Origin: Bacteroidaceae bacterium
GTDB taxonomy: Bacteria; Bacteroidota; Bacteroidia; Bacteroidales; Bacteroidaceae
NCBI GenBank assembly: GCA_017517925.1
Contig: JAFWXS010000028.1
Span: 1-45,894 of the forward strand
Length of the DNA stretch: 45,894 nucleotides
Direction: 5' to 3'
Numbering within the stretch: the stretch's first letter is position 1; the number at the start of each line of letters is the position of its first letter. The position numbers were made by a program, and so were the translations under genes. The notes below the pieces were generated by a model that saw only the letters and a list, made by a program, of their open reading frames with translations, searched no databases and was not told where the DNA came from. This document shows positions 15,138-24,726 of this stretch, piece by piece.

Positions 15138-17465
15138 ATGCTGAAGAAAGTCATATACGCCCTATGGGGCCTGTTGGCAGCGGGGCTGCTCGCTGCATTC
15201 CTTGTGTTCTACTCCATCACAAAAGGCTGGATAGGATTCGTCCCCCCCGTGGAGGAATTGGAAAACCCAAGCTACAAGTTTGCCACACAGATTATTTCTT
15301 CAGACGGCAAGATGCTGGGAACCTACTCCTACAGCCGGGAAAATCGCGTGTGGACCGACTATAAGGACCTGTCACCCGCACTCATCGAGGCTCTCATAAG
15401 CACCGAGGATGTACGCTTCACCGAGCACTCAGGCATCGACCTCAGAGCCCTGCTACGCGCTATCGTAAAAACGGGTATCCTGCGCCAAAGCAGTTCGGGC
15501 GGTGGAAGCACACTCACCCAGCAATTGGCCAAGCAGCTCTACACCGAGGTGGCCAGCAGCAAGATAGAACGCCTGTTCCAGAAACCCATCGAGTGGGTCA
15601 TCGCTGTCAAATTGGAGAAGTACTACACCAAAGAGGAAATTCTGACAATGTACCTCAACAAGTACGACTTCGGCAACAATGCCATCGGTATCAAGACCGC
15701 AGCCAACACCTACTTCTCAAAGGAGCCACGCGACCTCACCGTAGAAGAGGCAGCCACACTGGTAGGCATGTGCAAGAACTCATCGCTCTACAACCCACGC
15801 CGTCGTCCTGAGAAGACACGCGACCGACGCAATGTGGTGCTATCACAGATGGAGAAAAACGACTGCCTCACTCCCGCCGAGCGCGACTCACTACAGCAGA
15901 CCCCGCTCGTGCTCAAATACCGCCGAGTAGACCACAAGTTGGGACCGGCACCCTACTTCCGCGAATACCTGCGAGGTGTGATGACCGCCAAGGAACCTCA
16001 GCGCAAGAACTATCGCGGATGGCAGATGCAGGAGTTCTACGAAGACTCCATCGACTGGGCCGACAACCCCCTCTACGGATGGTGCAACAAGAACAAGAAG
16101 AAGGACGGAAGCCCCTACAATCTCTATACCGACGGACTGAAGATACATGTGACCATCGACTCACGTATGCAGCAGTATGCCGAAGAGGCGGTGGACGAGC
16201 ACATCAAGGACTACCTACAGCCACGCTTCTTCAAAAGCAAACGAGGACACCGCAATGCACCCTACGACAACCTGAAGCCCGACGAAATAGAGCAACTGCT
16301 CGTACGCGCCATGAAGCAGACCGACCGCTACCGGAGCATGAAGAAAGCGGGCTACTCTGACGAGGAGATACGCAAAACTTTCGATGTAAAACGCGAAATG
16401 AGTGTATTCACCTACAACGGTAACCGCGACACCACCCTATCGCCCATGGACTCGATACGCTACTACAAGCACTTCCTGCGTACGGGATTCATGTCGATGG
16501 ATCCCGTCACGGGGCACGTGAAAGCCTATGTGGGAGGTCCCGACTACACGCACTTCCAGTACGATATGGCTATGGTGGGTCGTCGTCAGGTGGGCTCTAC
16601 CATCAAGCCCTACCTCTACACTCTGGCTATGGAGAATGGTTTCTCGCCCTGCGACCAGACACGCAACGTGGAGCAGACCATCCTCACCGAAGACGGACAA
16701 GTGTGGGCACCACGCAACACTGGCCGTCAGGAGGACTACGGCAAGATAGTCACCCTCAGATGGGGACTCTCGCAGTCAAACAACTGGATCTCGGCCTACC
16801 TCATGAGCAAGCTCAATCCCTATGCTTTCAAGCGACTGATACATCAGTTCGGCATACGCAACCAAGACGTGCAGCCCGTACCCTCGCTCTGCCTCGGACC
16901 GTGCGACATCTCGGTAGGCGAGATGGTGGGGGCCTATACCGCATTCCCCAACAACGGCATACGCACCGAACCTCTCTTCGTGACCCGTATCGAAGACAAC
17001 GAGGGCAATATCGTAGCTACCTTCACCCCAAAGACCCACGAGGTAATCAGCAAGGAGAGTTCCTATAAGATGATAGACATGATGAAGGCCGTCATCGATG
17101 AGGGTACCGGCCGCCGACTGCGTTTCCGCTATGGCTTCAAGGCCGAGATAGCCGGAAAGACGGGTACCACCAACAACAACTCCGACGGATGGTTCATGGG
17201 CTACACCCCCTCGCTCGTGAGCGGCTGTTGGGTAGGAGGCGACGACCGCGACATACACTTCACCAGCATGAGCGACGGACAAGGAGCCTCTATGGCACTA
17301 CCTATCTGGGCACTCTACATGCAGAAAGTATATGCCGACGAATCGCTCGGTTACTCCGAAGAAGAGACATTCAACATACCCGAGGACTTCAACCCTTGTG
17401 CACAGCAGACCATCGTGGTCAATCCCGTAGAGGAGTTGCAATTGGACGAATCCTTCAGTTTCTAA
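15138..17465 (+). CDS. Class A penicillin-binding protein (PBP1A-like)
   Basis: The protein has 775 aa from the ATG at 15138, giving M-L-K-K-V-I-Y-A-L-W and one membrane helix (residues 5-27). The glycosyltransferase domain (GT51) has E-D-V-R-F-T-E-H-S-G-I-D with catalytic Glu90 and G-G-G-S-T-L-T-Q-Q (121-129). The transpeptidase domain has the nucleophile motif S-T-I-K (Ser487), then S-Q-S-N-N and K-T-G-T (674-677). It polymerises and cross-links peptidoglycan on the outer face of the inner membrane. A longer start 15 codons upstream is open but overlaps the promoter. The following M16 gene starts 107 bp on. Confidence 0.95.
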   Translation: MLKKVIYALWGLLAAGLLAAFLVFYSITKGWIGFVPPVEELENPSYKFATQIISSDGKMLGTYSYSRENRVWTDYKDLSPALIEALISTEDVRFTEHSGIDLRALLRAIVKTGILRQSSSGGGSTLTQQLAKQLYTEVASSKIERLFQKPIEWVIAVKLEKYYTKEEILTMYLNKYDFGNNAIGIKTAANTYFSKEPRDLTVEEAATLVGMCKNSSLYNPRRRPEKTRDRRNVVLSQMEKNDCLTPAERDSLQQTPLVLKYRRVDHKLGPAPYFREYLRGVMTAKEPQRKNYRGWQMQEFYEDSIDWADNPLYGWCNKNKKKDGSPYNLYTDGLKIHVTIDSRMQQYAEEAVDEHIKDYLQPRFFKSKRGHRNAPYDNLKPDEIEQLLVRAMKQTDRYRSMKKAGYSDEEIRKTFDVKREMSVFTYNGNRDTTLSPMDSIRYYKHFLRTGFMSMDPVTGHVKAYVGGPDYTHFQYDMAMVGRRQVGSTIKPYLYTLAMENGFSPCDQTRNVEQTILTEDGQVWAPRNTGRQEDYGKIVTLRWGLSQSNNWISAYLMSKLNPYAFKRLIHQFGIRNQDVQPVPSLCLGPCDISVGEMVGAYTAFPNNGIRTEPLFVTRIEDNEGNIVATFTPKTHEVISKESSYKMIDMMKAVIDEGTGRRLRFRYGFKAEIAGKTGTTNNNSDGWFMGYTPSLVSGCWVGGDDRDIHFTSMSDGQGASMALPIWALYMQKVYADESLGYSEEETFNIPEDFNPCAQQTIVVNPVEELQLDESFSF

Positions 17466-17545
17466 ATCATGCAGAAGTATTGGTAGCAGAAGTGCAGGCG
17501 CAATAATTTTGAATATGCCATTCATAGTCGGTACAATTGTCTACA

Positions 17546-17570
17546 CTCCCGAACTCTTGAACTCCTGAAA
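17546..17570. repeat. Degenerate CTGAACTC-type repeat before the M16 gene
   Basis: The plus strand carries ACTCCCGAACTCTTGAACTC followed by CTGAA, a diverged version of the octamer array. It ends only a few bases before the ATG at 17573. Confidence 0.6.
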
Positions 17571-17572
17571 AA

Positions 17573-18868
17573 ATGCTCGACCGTACAATACCACCCGCCA
17601 TACAGCCCACCTCGTTCACCTTCTGTAAGCCTGCGGAGCAGGTGTTGGGCAACGGTATACCCTTATATATAATAGAGGCGTCGGGGCTCGGTGCCGTGCG
17701 CATCGACTTTGTGTTCTCGGCCGGGCAATGGCAGCAGGCACGCAAGCTGCAAGCCCTCTTTGCTTGCCGTATGTTGCGCGAGGGATGTCGCGGCTATACC
17801 GCAGCCCAGTTTGCCGAACGGCTCGACTACTACGGAGCATGGCTCGAACTCAGCGTAGCGATGAACCGTTCGTTCGTCACCCTCTACACCCTGAAGAAGC
17901 ACTCCGCCGCCACCCTCGAACTGGTGTACCGCATGCTCACCGAACCTTCATACAGCGAAGAACAGTTCCAGATCGTGTGTGCCAACAACAAGGCACAACT
18001 CATGGTAAACCTCCAACGAGGCGATGTGCAGGCCATGCGTGCACTGCGTAACAGTATCTATGGCGATTCTCATCCCTGCGGTATGAATGTCATGCCAGAG
18101 GATTACGACACCTTGCAGGTCACCGAGGCTATAGACTACTACCACCGTCACTACGGTTCACGCACCTGTAGCATCTACCTCTCGGGCGATGTGGACAAAG
18201 CCTTGCTCTCACAGGTTGAGACGCTGTTCGGATGCGAAATCTGGGGAAGCGGGAACAGCGTGGAAAGTGGAAAGTGGAAAGACGAAAGTTGTTGTCGTCA
18301 GGATAAGAACTATCCGCCTTCATCTTCTCACTTATCACTCGGAGGCGCCGTACAAGACAGCATTCGTATAGGATGCCTGCTGATGGACGTGAATCACCCG
18401 AACTACCATCCCATGCGCGTGCTCACCACCATATTGGGTGGCTACTTTGGCAGCCGACTGATGAAGAACATACGCGAAGAGAAGGGCTACACCTACCATA
18501 TCGGCGCCGACCTCGTCACCAATACCCCTCAAGCGCTATTCATGATACACTGCGAAGCACAAAAGGGCAAAGCCAATGAGGTCATCAAAGAAGTGAAACA
18601 GGAGATGTTGCGACTGCAAGACGAACCCATCGGAGACGAAGAGCTGCACATGGTGCGCAATTATATGACCGGCGAGATATGCCGCAACTACGAAAGTGCC
18701 TTCGCCCTGACCGATGCCTACATCTTTATCCATCATCTCGGACTGCCTCCCGAGCATCTGGAACAGTCCATCGAAGCCATACGCAACACCGATGCGATTC
18801 GCTTGCAGCAACTGGCACAACAGTACCTGCGCCCCGAAAACATGCACTGCGTGGTGGTGACACCGTAA
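17573..18868 (+). CDS. M16-family peptidase homologue lacking zinc ligands
   Basis: The protein has 431 aa with the two-domain fold of M16 (pitrilysin/processing peptidase) proteins. Aligned by eye, the H-x-x-E-H position reads L-F-A-C-R (in A-L-F-A-C-R-M-L-R-E-G, about residues 62-72), so both His and the Glu are lost. The C-terminal domain is well kept (G-G-Y-F-G-S-R-L-M-K-N-I-R-E-E-K-G-Y-T-Y), with the Arg/Tyr pair typical of the second M16 domain or of inactive partner subunits. It is probably a non-catalytic partner; no active M16 gene is adjacent. An internal stretch (about 228-258) is encoded by tandem GTGGAAAG repeats and looks like an insertion. No signal peptide is evident. Confidence 0.85.
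   Translation: MLDRTIPPAIQPTSFTFCKPAEQVLGNGIPLYIIEASGLGAVRIDFVFSAGQWQQARKLQALFACRMLREGCRGYTAAQFAERLDYYGAWLELSVAMNRSFVTLYTLKKHSAATLELVYRMLTEPSYSEEQFQIVCANNKAQLMVNLQRGDVQAMRALRNSIYGDSHPCGMNVMPEDYDTLQVTEAIDYYHRHYGSRTCSIYLSGDVDKALLSQVETLFGCEIWGSGNSVESGKWKDESCCRQDKNYPPSSSHLSLGGAVQDSIRIGCLLMDVNHPNYHPMRVLTTILGGYFGSRLMKNIREEKGYTYHIGADLVTNTPQALFMIHCEAQKGKANEVIKEVKQEMLRLQDEPIGDEELHMVRNYMTGEICRNYESAFALTDAYIFIHHLGLPPEHLEQSIEAIRNTDAIRLQQLAQQYLRPENMHCVVVTP
18268..18292. repeat. Tandem GTGGAAAG repeat inside the M16 homologue gene
   Basis: Three near-perfect 8-bp units (GTGGAAAG) occur in frame and encode E-S-G-K-W-K-D. The flanking sequence up to about 18345 (Ser-rich) also looks foreign to the fold. Confidence 0.7.
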
Positions 18869-18925
18869 ACATCAGTATCGACTTCCCTTTTTCTCAAACA
18901 AGACTGCAATGCAAGCCAATTTAGT

Positions 18926-18956
18926 ATTGCAATCTTGTTTTTTTTTACTACATTTG
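18926..18956 (+). promoter_or_regulatory. Promoter of ddh
   Basis: ATTG (18926-18929), a 19-bp spacer and TACATTTG (18949-18956) match the Bacteroidetes consensus, 35 bp before the chosen ATG. The box lies inside a longer open frame and so supports the downstream start. Confidence 0.72.
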
Positions 18957-18991
18957 CACTCTATTTTAAGATAAGTGTAAAACGTAATAAA

Positions 18992-19891
18992 ATGAAGAAA
19001 ATCAGAGTAGCCATTGTAGGATATGGCAATATAGGACAGTTTGCACTCCAGGCATTGGAGGCTGCCCCCGACATGGAGGTAGCAGGTGTAGTGCGCCGCA
19101 GCGGTAGTGACAACAAGCCCGCTGAGCTGGCCCCCCACCCCGTAGTGAAGCACATTAGCGAACTCGAGGATGTAGATGTAGCCATCCTTGCCACACCCAC
19201 ACGCAGCGTGGAGCAGTATGCATTAGAGTGCCTCGCACTGGGTATCAACACCGTAGACAGTTTCGACATACATAGCAAGATTGTAGACCTGCGCCGCTCG
19301 CTCGACGCTGCTGCCAAGGAGCACGGCAAGGTAGCCATCATCTCGGCAGGCTGGGATCCGGGTAGCGACTCTATCGTGCGCACCTTGATGCAGAGCCTCG
19401 CGCCCAAGGGAATCAGCTACACCAACTTCGGCCCCGGCATGAGCATGGGCCACACGGTAGCCGTAAAAGCCATTGACGGTGTGAAGGACGCTCTCTCGAT
19501 GACCATCCCCGTGGGCACAGGCATTCATCGCCGCATGGTATACATCGAGCTGAAAGAAGGATACAACTTCGATGAGGTGGCTGCTGCCATCAAGGCCGAC
19601 GCCTACTTCGTGAACGATGAGACACACGTTATACAAGTCCCTTGCGTAGACGAGCTGAAAGACATGGGGCACGGCGTGAACCTCACTCGTAAGGGTGTGT
19701 CGGGCGTGACACAGAACCAGCTCTTCGAGTTCAACATGCGCATCAACAACCCCGCTCTCACCAGTCAGGTGCTCGTGAACGTAGCTCGCGCCACCATGCG
19801 CCAGCAGCCCGGAGCCTACACCATGATTGAGATTCCTGTCATCGACATGCTCCATGGCGACCGCGAGGAGCTGATAGCACATCTGGTGTGA
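18992..19891 (+). CDS. ddh: meso-Diaminopimelate D-dehydrogenase
   Basis: The protein has 299 aa starting at [15 protein letters not shown], a Rossmann nucleotide-binding start. The upstream open codons overlap the promoter and are unlikely to be translated. Other segments fit Ddh, including D-S-F-D-I-H, S-A-G-W-D-P-G and G-P-G-M-S-M-G-H-T. The enzyme converts tetrahydrodipicolinate, ammonia and NADPH directly to meso-diaminopimelate, a one-step route to the lysine and peptidoglycan precursor. It sits between a PBP region and glutamine synthetase, and its use of ammonium links it to nitrogen supply. Confidence 0.93.
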   Translation: MKKIRVAIVGYGNIGQFALQALEAAPDMEVAGVVRRSGSDNKPAELAPHPVVKHISELEDVDVAILATPTRSVEQYALECLALGINTVDSFDIHSKIVDLRRSLDAAAKEHGKVAIISAGWDPGSDSIVRTLMQSLAPKGISYTNFGPGMSMGHTVAVKAIDGVKDALSMTIPVGTGIHRRMVYIELKEGYNFDEVAAAIKADAYFVNDETHVIQVPCVDELKDMGHGVNLTRKGVSGVTQNQLFEFNMRINNPALTSQVLVNVARATMRQQPGAYTMIEIPVIDMLHGDREELIAHLV

Positions 19892-19953
19892 TAACTATTT
19901 AGACTTTCGATTTTCGAATAACGAGGAACGGAAAGCTGAGAACAGACACTGGT

Positions 19954-19986
19954 CTGAACTCCTGAACTCCTGAACTCCTGAACTCC
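19954..19986. repeat. Four tandem CTGAACTC octamers just before glnN
   Basis: Exactly four head-to-tail copies of CTGAACTC (19954-19985) plus one base lie 10 bp before the glnN ATG. They fill the space where a ribosome binding site would be. Copy-number change by slippage could alter the spacing and expression of glnN. Confidence 0.85.
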
Positions 19987-19996
19987 AAAAGAAACA

Positions 19997-22186
19997 ATGG
20001 CAATACTGCGATTCGAGGTCATCGGCGAAGCGTTCAAGAAACGTCCCTTGGAGGTACCCTCTCCTACCGAGCGCCCTTCGGAATATTTTGCGATCAACGT
20101 ATTTAATAAGGAGAAGATGGTCCGCTATCTCTCTCCCGAGGTATATGGTAAGATGGTCGACGTGATGGAGCACGGTGCCGTGATGGACCGCGCCATTGCC
20201 GACCAGGTGGCCGAGGGCATGAAGCGCTGGGCCATGGAGTTGGGCGCTACGCACTACACGCACTGGTTTCACCCCCTGACCGACACCACGGCCGAGAAGC
20301 ACGATGCCTTCGTAGAGCACGACGGCAAGGGCGGCATGATAGAGGTCTTCGACGGCAAACTCCTCGTACAGCAAGAGGGTGATGCCTCATCGTTCCCCAA
20401 CGGTGGTATCCGCGCCACTTTCGAGGCCCGCGGCTACTCGGCTTGGGACCCCACATCGCCTGCCTTCGTAATGGACGATACACTGTGCATACCCACCGTG
20501 TTCCTCTCATATACGGGTGAAGCACTCGACTACAAGGCTCCCTTGCTCAAGGCGTTGCATGCCGTAGACAAGGCCGCCACGGAGGTGTGCCACTACTTCG
20601 ACCCCGAAGTGAAGCGCGTGACCTCATACCTCGGATGGGAACAGGAGTATTTCCTTGTTGACGAAGGATTGTATGCTGCTCGCCCCGACCTGCTCATGTC
20701 GGGCCGCACACTCATGGGGCACGGCTCAGCCAAGGACCAGCAGCTCGAGGACCACTACTTCGGTGCTATCCCCGAACGCGTGGCAGCCTTCATGAAGGAG
20801 CTCGAGATCGAATCGTTGAAGCTCGGCATCCCCGCCAAGACACGTCACAATGAGGCTGCGCCCAACCAGTTTGAGCTCGCCCCCATCTACGAGGAGACCA
20901 ACATTGCCTGCGACCACAACATGCTGGTGATGATCCTTATGAAGAAGATTGCCCGCAAACACGGATTCCGCTGCCTGCTCCACGAAAAGCCTTTTGCCGG
21001 CATCAACGGCTCGGGAAAGCACAACAACTGGAGTCTCGGCTCTGACCGCGGGCATCGACTGATGTCGCCAGGCAAGACGACCGAAGACAATCTCATGTTC
21101 ATCACCTTCGTGGTAAATACGTTGGCTGCCGTATACCGCCACAACGGTTTGTTGAAGGCCTCTATCATGAGTGCCACCAACACCCACCGTCTCGGCGGAC
21201 ACGAGGCACCGCCCGCCATCATATCGACCTTCCTAGGGCAGGAGCTTACGGGACTGTTCGATGCCTTGGAGAACTCATCGAGCGAAGAACTCTTCAAGAT
21301 AGCCGGCAAGACGGGCAAGCGTATCCTCGAGATGCCACAGATACCCGAACTCCTCATCGACAACACCGACCGTAACCGTACCTCACCCTTTGCCTTCACC
21401 GGTAACCGCTTCGAGTTCCGCGCTGTAGGGTCCGAGGCCAACTGTGCCTGCGCCATGATAGCGCTCAACGGTGCCGTGGCCGAGCAGCTCGTGGAGTTCA
21501 AGCAACACGTAGATGCCCTCATCGCTGAAGGTATGGACAAGCGTGAGGCACTCATCAAGGAGATACAGAAACTCATCACCTACTGCAAGCCCATCCGTTT
21601 CGACGGCAACGGCTACAGCGACGAGTGGAAGGCTGAGGCGGCACGCCGCGGACTCGATTGCGTGACCTCAGCGCCCGACATCTTCAAGGCATACGCCAAC
21701 GACACCAGCGTACGGATGTTTGAGAGCCTGGGCATCATGAGCCGCGCCGAGTTAGAGGCACGCAACGAAATCAAGTGGGAGATATACACCAAGAAAATAC
21801 AAATCGAGGCACGCATTTTCGGTGACATGGCCATCAACCACATCATCCCCGTAGCCACCAAGTACCAAAGCCAGCTTGTGGACAACGTATACAAGATGAA
21901 GGAGATACTCGGTGAAGAAGGCCAAGCCCTCTCGGCATCGAACATCAACCTCATACGCCGTATCGCTGGACTGGTGCAGAAGATAGAGTCGGGCGTGGCC
22001 GAGATGATTGCCTGTCGCAAGGTAGCCAACCGCATCAGCGGACAATACGAAAAAGCCGTGGCCTACCACGACACCGTAGCGCCCAAGCTCGAAGCCCTGC
22101 GCTCCTACATCGACGACCTCGAAGAGGTGGTAGACGACAGTCTTTGGCCCCTGCCCAAGTACCGCGAACTGCTGTTTATCCGATAA
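19997..22186 (+). CDS. glnN: Glutamine synthetase type III
   Basis: The protein has 729 aa, the large GSIII form typical of Bacteroidetes and unlike the ~470 aa GSI. Conserved blocks visible include G-W-E-Q-E-Y-F-L-V-D, A-K-T-R-H-N-E-A-A-P-N-Q-F-E-L-A-P (glutamate/metal site), H-E-K-P-F-A-G-I-N-G-S-G-K-H-N-N-W-S and N-R-T-S-P-F-A-F-T-G-N-R-F-E-F-R. It makes glutamine from glutamate, ammonium and ATP. The C-terminal region is helical. No clear -7 box lies in the 105-bp spacer, so it may be cotranscribed with ddh. gdhA lies 6.5 kb further on. Confidence 0.97.
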   Translation: MAILRFEVIGEAFKKRPLEVPSPTERPSEYFAINVFNKEKMVRYLSPEVYGKMVDVMEHGAVMDRAIADQVAEGMKRWAMELGATHYTHWFHPLTDTTAEKHDAFVEHDGKGGMIEVFDGKLLVQQEGDASSFPNGGIRATFEARGYSAWDPTSPAFVMDDTLCIPTVFLSYTGEALDYKAPLLKALHAVDKAATEVCHYFDPEVKRVTSYLGWEQEYFLVDEGLYAARPDLLMSGRTLMGHGSAKDQQLEDHYFGAIPERVAAFMKELEIESLKLGIPAKTRHNEAAPNQFELAPIYEETNIACDHNMLVMILMKKIARKHGFRCLLHEKPFAGINGSGKHNNWSLGSDRGHRLMSPGKTTEDNLMFITFVVNTLAAVYRHNGLLKASIMSATNTHRLGGHEAPPAIISTFLGQELTGLFDALENSSSEELFKIAGKTGKRILEMPQIPELLIDNTDRNRTSPFAFTGNRFEFRAVGSEANCACAMIALNGAVAEQLVEFKQHVDALIAEGMDKREALIKEIQKLITYCKPIRFDGNGYSDEWKAEAARRGLDCVTSAPDIFKAYANDTSVRMFESLGIMSRAELEARNEIKWEIYTKKIQIEARIFGDMAINHIIPVATKYQSQLVDNVYKMKEILGEEGQALSASNINLIRRIAGLVQKIESGVAEMIACRKVANRISGQYEKAVAYHDTVAPKLEALRSYIDDLEEVVDDSLWPLPKYRELLFIR

Positions 22187-22244
22187 GCATTAAACATTTT
22201 CCGCTTAGAAAGGTCTATATCTATAGAACCATAAAAGAAAATAT

Positions 22245-22892
22245 ATGCAAACAACCAAACGAAAAAACATAGCAAATATCCTCATCGCCTTCGTGCTGAT
22301 GTTGTTCATCGCAATGCCTGCATCGGCCCAAGGCATAGCAGAGGTATGGTTGGGCAAAGCCACTGAGAAGTTGCAGAACAAAGGAACAGAAATATCCTTC
22401 CGCATCAACGAAGAGGGCGTACGCATCAGCGGTAAACTCCTCATGGACGGCCAGAAGTTCATCTACGACACCGAGGAGATGAAAATATGGTACGATGGTA
22501 CTACACAGTGGACCTTGCAGATGGGTAGTGGATACAACGAACTGTATATCAACAACCCCACTCCCGAAGAGCAACAAGCCATCAACCCATATCAGCTGCT
22601 GAGTAGCTACAAGGACAACTTCACGGCAACCGACGGAGGAGAGAAGAACCTGAATGGCAAACTTGCACACATGGTAAAACTGCAAGCCAACGATGAAAGT
22701 GCCGAATTGGGAAGCATCAACATATACATCACGAATGACGGAACCCTTTCGTTGCTCGAACTCATTGCCCCCGACGACAGAACCTACAAGATTGAGGTAC
22801 GTTCTATGCGCAACGGATTGACCTTTCCGAAGGACGCCTTCACCTACCCCGCCAAGGACTACCCTGCCGATGAGGTAATAGATTTGAGATAA
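22245..22892 (+). CDS. LolA-like outer-membrane lipoprotein carrier
   Basis: The protein has 215 aa. A signal peptide (about residues 1-28, ending A-S-A-Q) is followed by a LolA/LolB-type beta-barrel domain, with G-T-E-I-S-F-R-I-N, I-S-G-K-L-L-M-D-G and E-M-K-I-W-Y-D-G-T-T-Q-W-T. LolA ferries lipoproteins across the periplasm from LolCDE to the outer membrane. Family assignment is by pattern and overall layout; the Bacteroidetes members are divergent. It is followed by trxB after 71 bp. Confidence 0.82.
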   Translation: MQTTKRKNIANILIAFVLMLFIAMPASAQGIAEVWLGKATEKLQNKGTEISFRINEEGVRISGKLLMDGQKFIYDTEEMKIWYDGTTQWTLQMGSGYNELYINNPTPEEQQAINPYQLLSSYKDNFTATDGGEKNLNGKLAHMVKLQANDESAELGSINIYITNDGTLSLLELIAPDDRTYKIEVRSMRNGLTFPKDAFTYPAKDYPADEVIDLR

Positions 22893-22963
22893 TAAAACGA
22901 TGACGATGAGCATTGAAAGATAACGGTTAACGAACATCCTTAAACACTAAACAATATACAACA

Positions 22964-23899
22964 ATGGAACAGACCAAATGCCTTATCATTGGCTCAGGCC
23001 CTGCTGGCTACACAGCGGCTATTTACACAGGTAGAGCAAATATTCCCACCATCCTCTACGAAGGACTGCAACCGGGCGGACAGCTCACCATTACCACAGA
23101 TATCGAGAACTTCCCCGGTTATCCCAACGGCATCAGCGGATCAGAGATGATGGACGACCTCCGCCTGCAAGCCGAGCGCTTCGGAGCAAGCCTCCGTAGC
23201 GGCATCATCACCAAGGCCGACCTCTCACAGCGTCCCTTCAAGGTGACCGTTGACGACGGCACAGAGATTGAAGCCGAGACCGTTATCATCGCTACCGGAG
23301 CATCGGCCAAGTACCTCGGACTCGAGGATGAGAAGAAGTATGCAGGTATGGGCGTAAGCGCCTGTGCAACGTGCGACGGTTTCTTCTACCGCAAGAAGGT
23401 AGTAGCCGTAGTAGGTGGTGGCGACACTGCTTGCGAGGAGGCCAACTACCTTGCAGGACTCGCCAGCAAGGTGTACCTTATCGTACGTAAGAACTACCTT
23501 CGTGCCAGCCAGATCATGCAGGACCGTGTGATGCTGAATCCCAAGATCGAGGTACTCTTCGAGCACAACGTGACGGGCCTCTTCGGTGAGAACGGCGTAG
23601 AGGGTGCTCACGTTGTGAAGCGCAAAGGCGAAGCCGACGAGCAACACTACGACATCGCCATTGACGGACTCTTCCTCGCCATCGGGCACAACCCCAACTC
23701 TGAAATCTTCCGCGAGTATATCGAGACCGATGCCACAGGCTACATCATGACTCAAGGTGCCTCACCTGCCACCAATGTACCCGGTGTATTTGCCGCAGGC
23801 GACGTTGCCGATCCTCGCTACCGCCAAGCTATCGTAGCTGCAGGCAGCGGATGCAAGGCTGCACTCGAGGTAGAGAAGTTCTTGGCTGAGAACGCATAA
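22964..23899 (+). CDS. trxB: Thioredoxin reductase
   Basis: The protein has 311 aa, the usual low-molecular-weight TrxB length. The FAD site G-S-G-P-A-G-Y-T-A-A (10-19), the redox motif C-A-T-C-D-G (Cys134, Cys137) and the NADPH site V-G-G-G-D-T-A are present, with the closing A-A-G-D-V segment near the end. It reduces thioredoxin with NADPH in the cytosol. It follows the LolA-like gene and precedes the DUF1460 amidase by 33 bp, probably in one transcript. Confidence 0.97.
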   Translation: MEQTKCLIIGSGPAGYTAAIYTGRANIPTILYEGLQPGGQLTITTDIENFPGYPNGISGSEMMDDLRLQAERFGASLRSGIITKADLSQRPFKVTVDDGTEIEAETVIIATGASAKYLGLEDEKKYAGMGVSACATCDGFFYRKKVVAVVGGGDTACEEANYLAGLASKVYLIVRKNYLRASQIMQDRVMLNPKIEVLFEHNVTGLFGENGVEGAHVVKRKGEADEQHYDIAIDGLFLAIGHNPNSEIFREYIETDATGYIMTQGASPATNVPGVFAAGDVADPRYRQAIVAAGSGCKAALEVEKFLAENA

Positions 23900-23932
23900 A
23901 GAATCATACGCCTCATAACGACCTTTACATGC

Positions 23933-24691
23933 ATGAGACTATGCATATTGGCATTATGTCTATTGTGTTGCTGCCCTGAAGGTGTTCTCGATGTAGCAAA
24001 GAGTTACCTCGGGACGCCTTATGTGGCAGGCACATTGGATAAGAATAGCAGGGAGCAACTCATCATCAACGAGCAGGAGTTAGACTGCACCACCTTCGTG
24101 GAACTATCCGTGGCTCGCCGGCTCGCTACGCAGAACGACTGCCTCACGTTCGAGCAACAGGTACAAAGACTACGCTATCGCGATGGCGTAATTGACGGTT
24201 ACCTGTCACGCCTCCATTACTTCACCGACTGGGTGGCCGAGAACTCCCGACGTGGTGTATGGCACGAACTGGCTCCCGAGCAAGGAAAGCAAAGCGACAT
24301 CTGGCATACCGACACTCTAACACTATCATTCATGAGCGAGCATCCGCAGAGCTATCCCTACCTGAAGGCTAATGACTGGGCGGTAGACTCCATGCGCAGC
24401 ATCGAGCAACAGTACACCCACTACCCTATCCACTACATCGGTAAGGAGTACCTCAATCTGTCCTCCCAAGAGTTGCCCATCCGCGATGGTGACATATTGG
24501 CCTTGGTGACGACTATCGACGGACTTGATGTCACTCACCTCGGCTTTGCCGTATGGCAAGGCGATACACTACACTTGATGCATGCCTCAATGAAGCAGGG
24601 CAAAGTAATCATCGATGATCAGTCACTGTATGATTATTTGAAGAATCGGAAGAGCTGCCCAGGGGTGCGGGTGGTGAGGCTAAATCATTGA
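23933..24691 (+). CDS. DUF1460 protein, N-acetylmuramoyl-L-alanine amidase-like
   Basis: The protein has 252 aa. A short Cys-rich hydrophobic N-terminus (M-R-L-C-I-L-A-L-C-L-L-C-C-C-P) looks like an export or lipoprotein signal. The NlpC/P60-like fold is indicated by L-D-C-T-T-F-V-E with the nucleophile Cys52 and by D-V-T-H-L-G-F-A with His202. Structurally studied DUF1460 members from Bacteroides are amidases acting on cell-wall fragments, and that role is likely here. It is the last gene of the glnN-trxB run; downstream is a long spacer. Confidence 0.85.
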   Translation: MRLCILALCLLCCCPEGVLDVAKSYLGTPYVAGTLDKNSREQLIINEQELDCTTFVELSVARRLATQNDCLTFEQQVQRLRYRDGVIDGYLSRLHYFTDWVAENSRRGVWHELAPEQGKQSDIWHTDTLTLSFMSEHPQSYPYLKANDWAVDSMRSIEQQYTHYPIHYIGKEYLNLSSQELPIRDGDILALVTTIDGLDVTHLGFAVWQGDTLHLMHASMKQGKVIIDDQSLYDYLKNRKSCPGVRVVRLNH

Positions 24692-24726
24692 TGGAACTAC
24701 TACAAGAGTGCCATGCATATAATCTC

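Noticed and set aside
18935-18991. Upstream start for ddh
   Set aside because: It overlaps the promoter box at 18949-18956; the Rossmann start fits M-K-K-I-R at 18992.
19954-19986. Possible CRISPR-like array
   Set aside because: Units are 8 bp, contiguous and without spacers; no cas genes are present.
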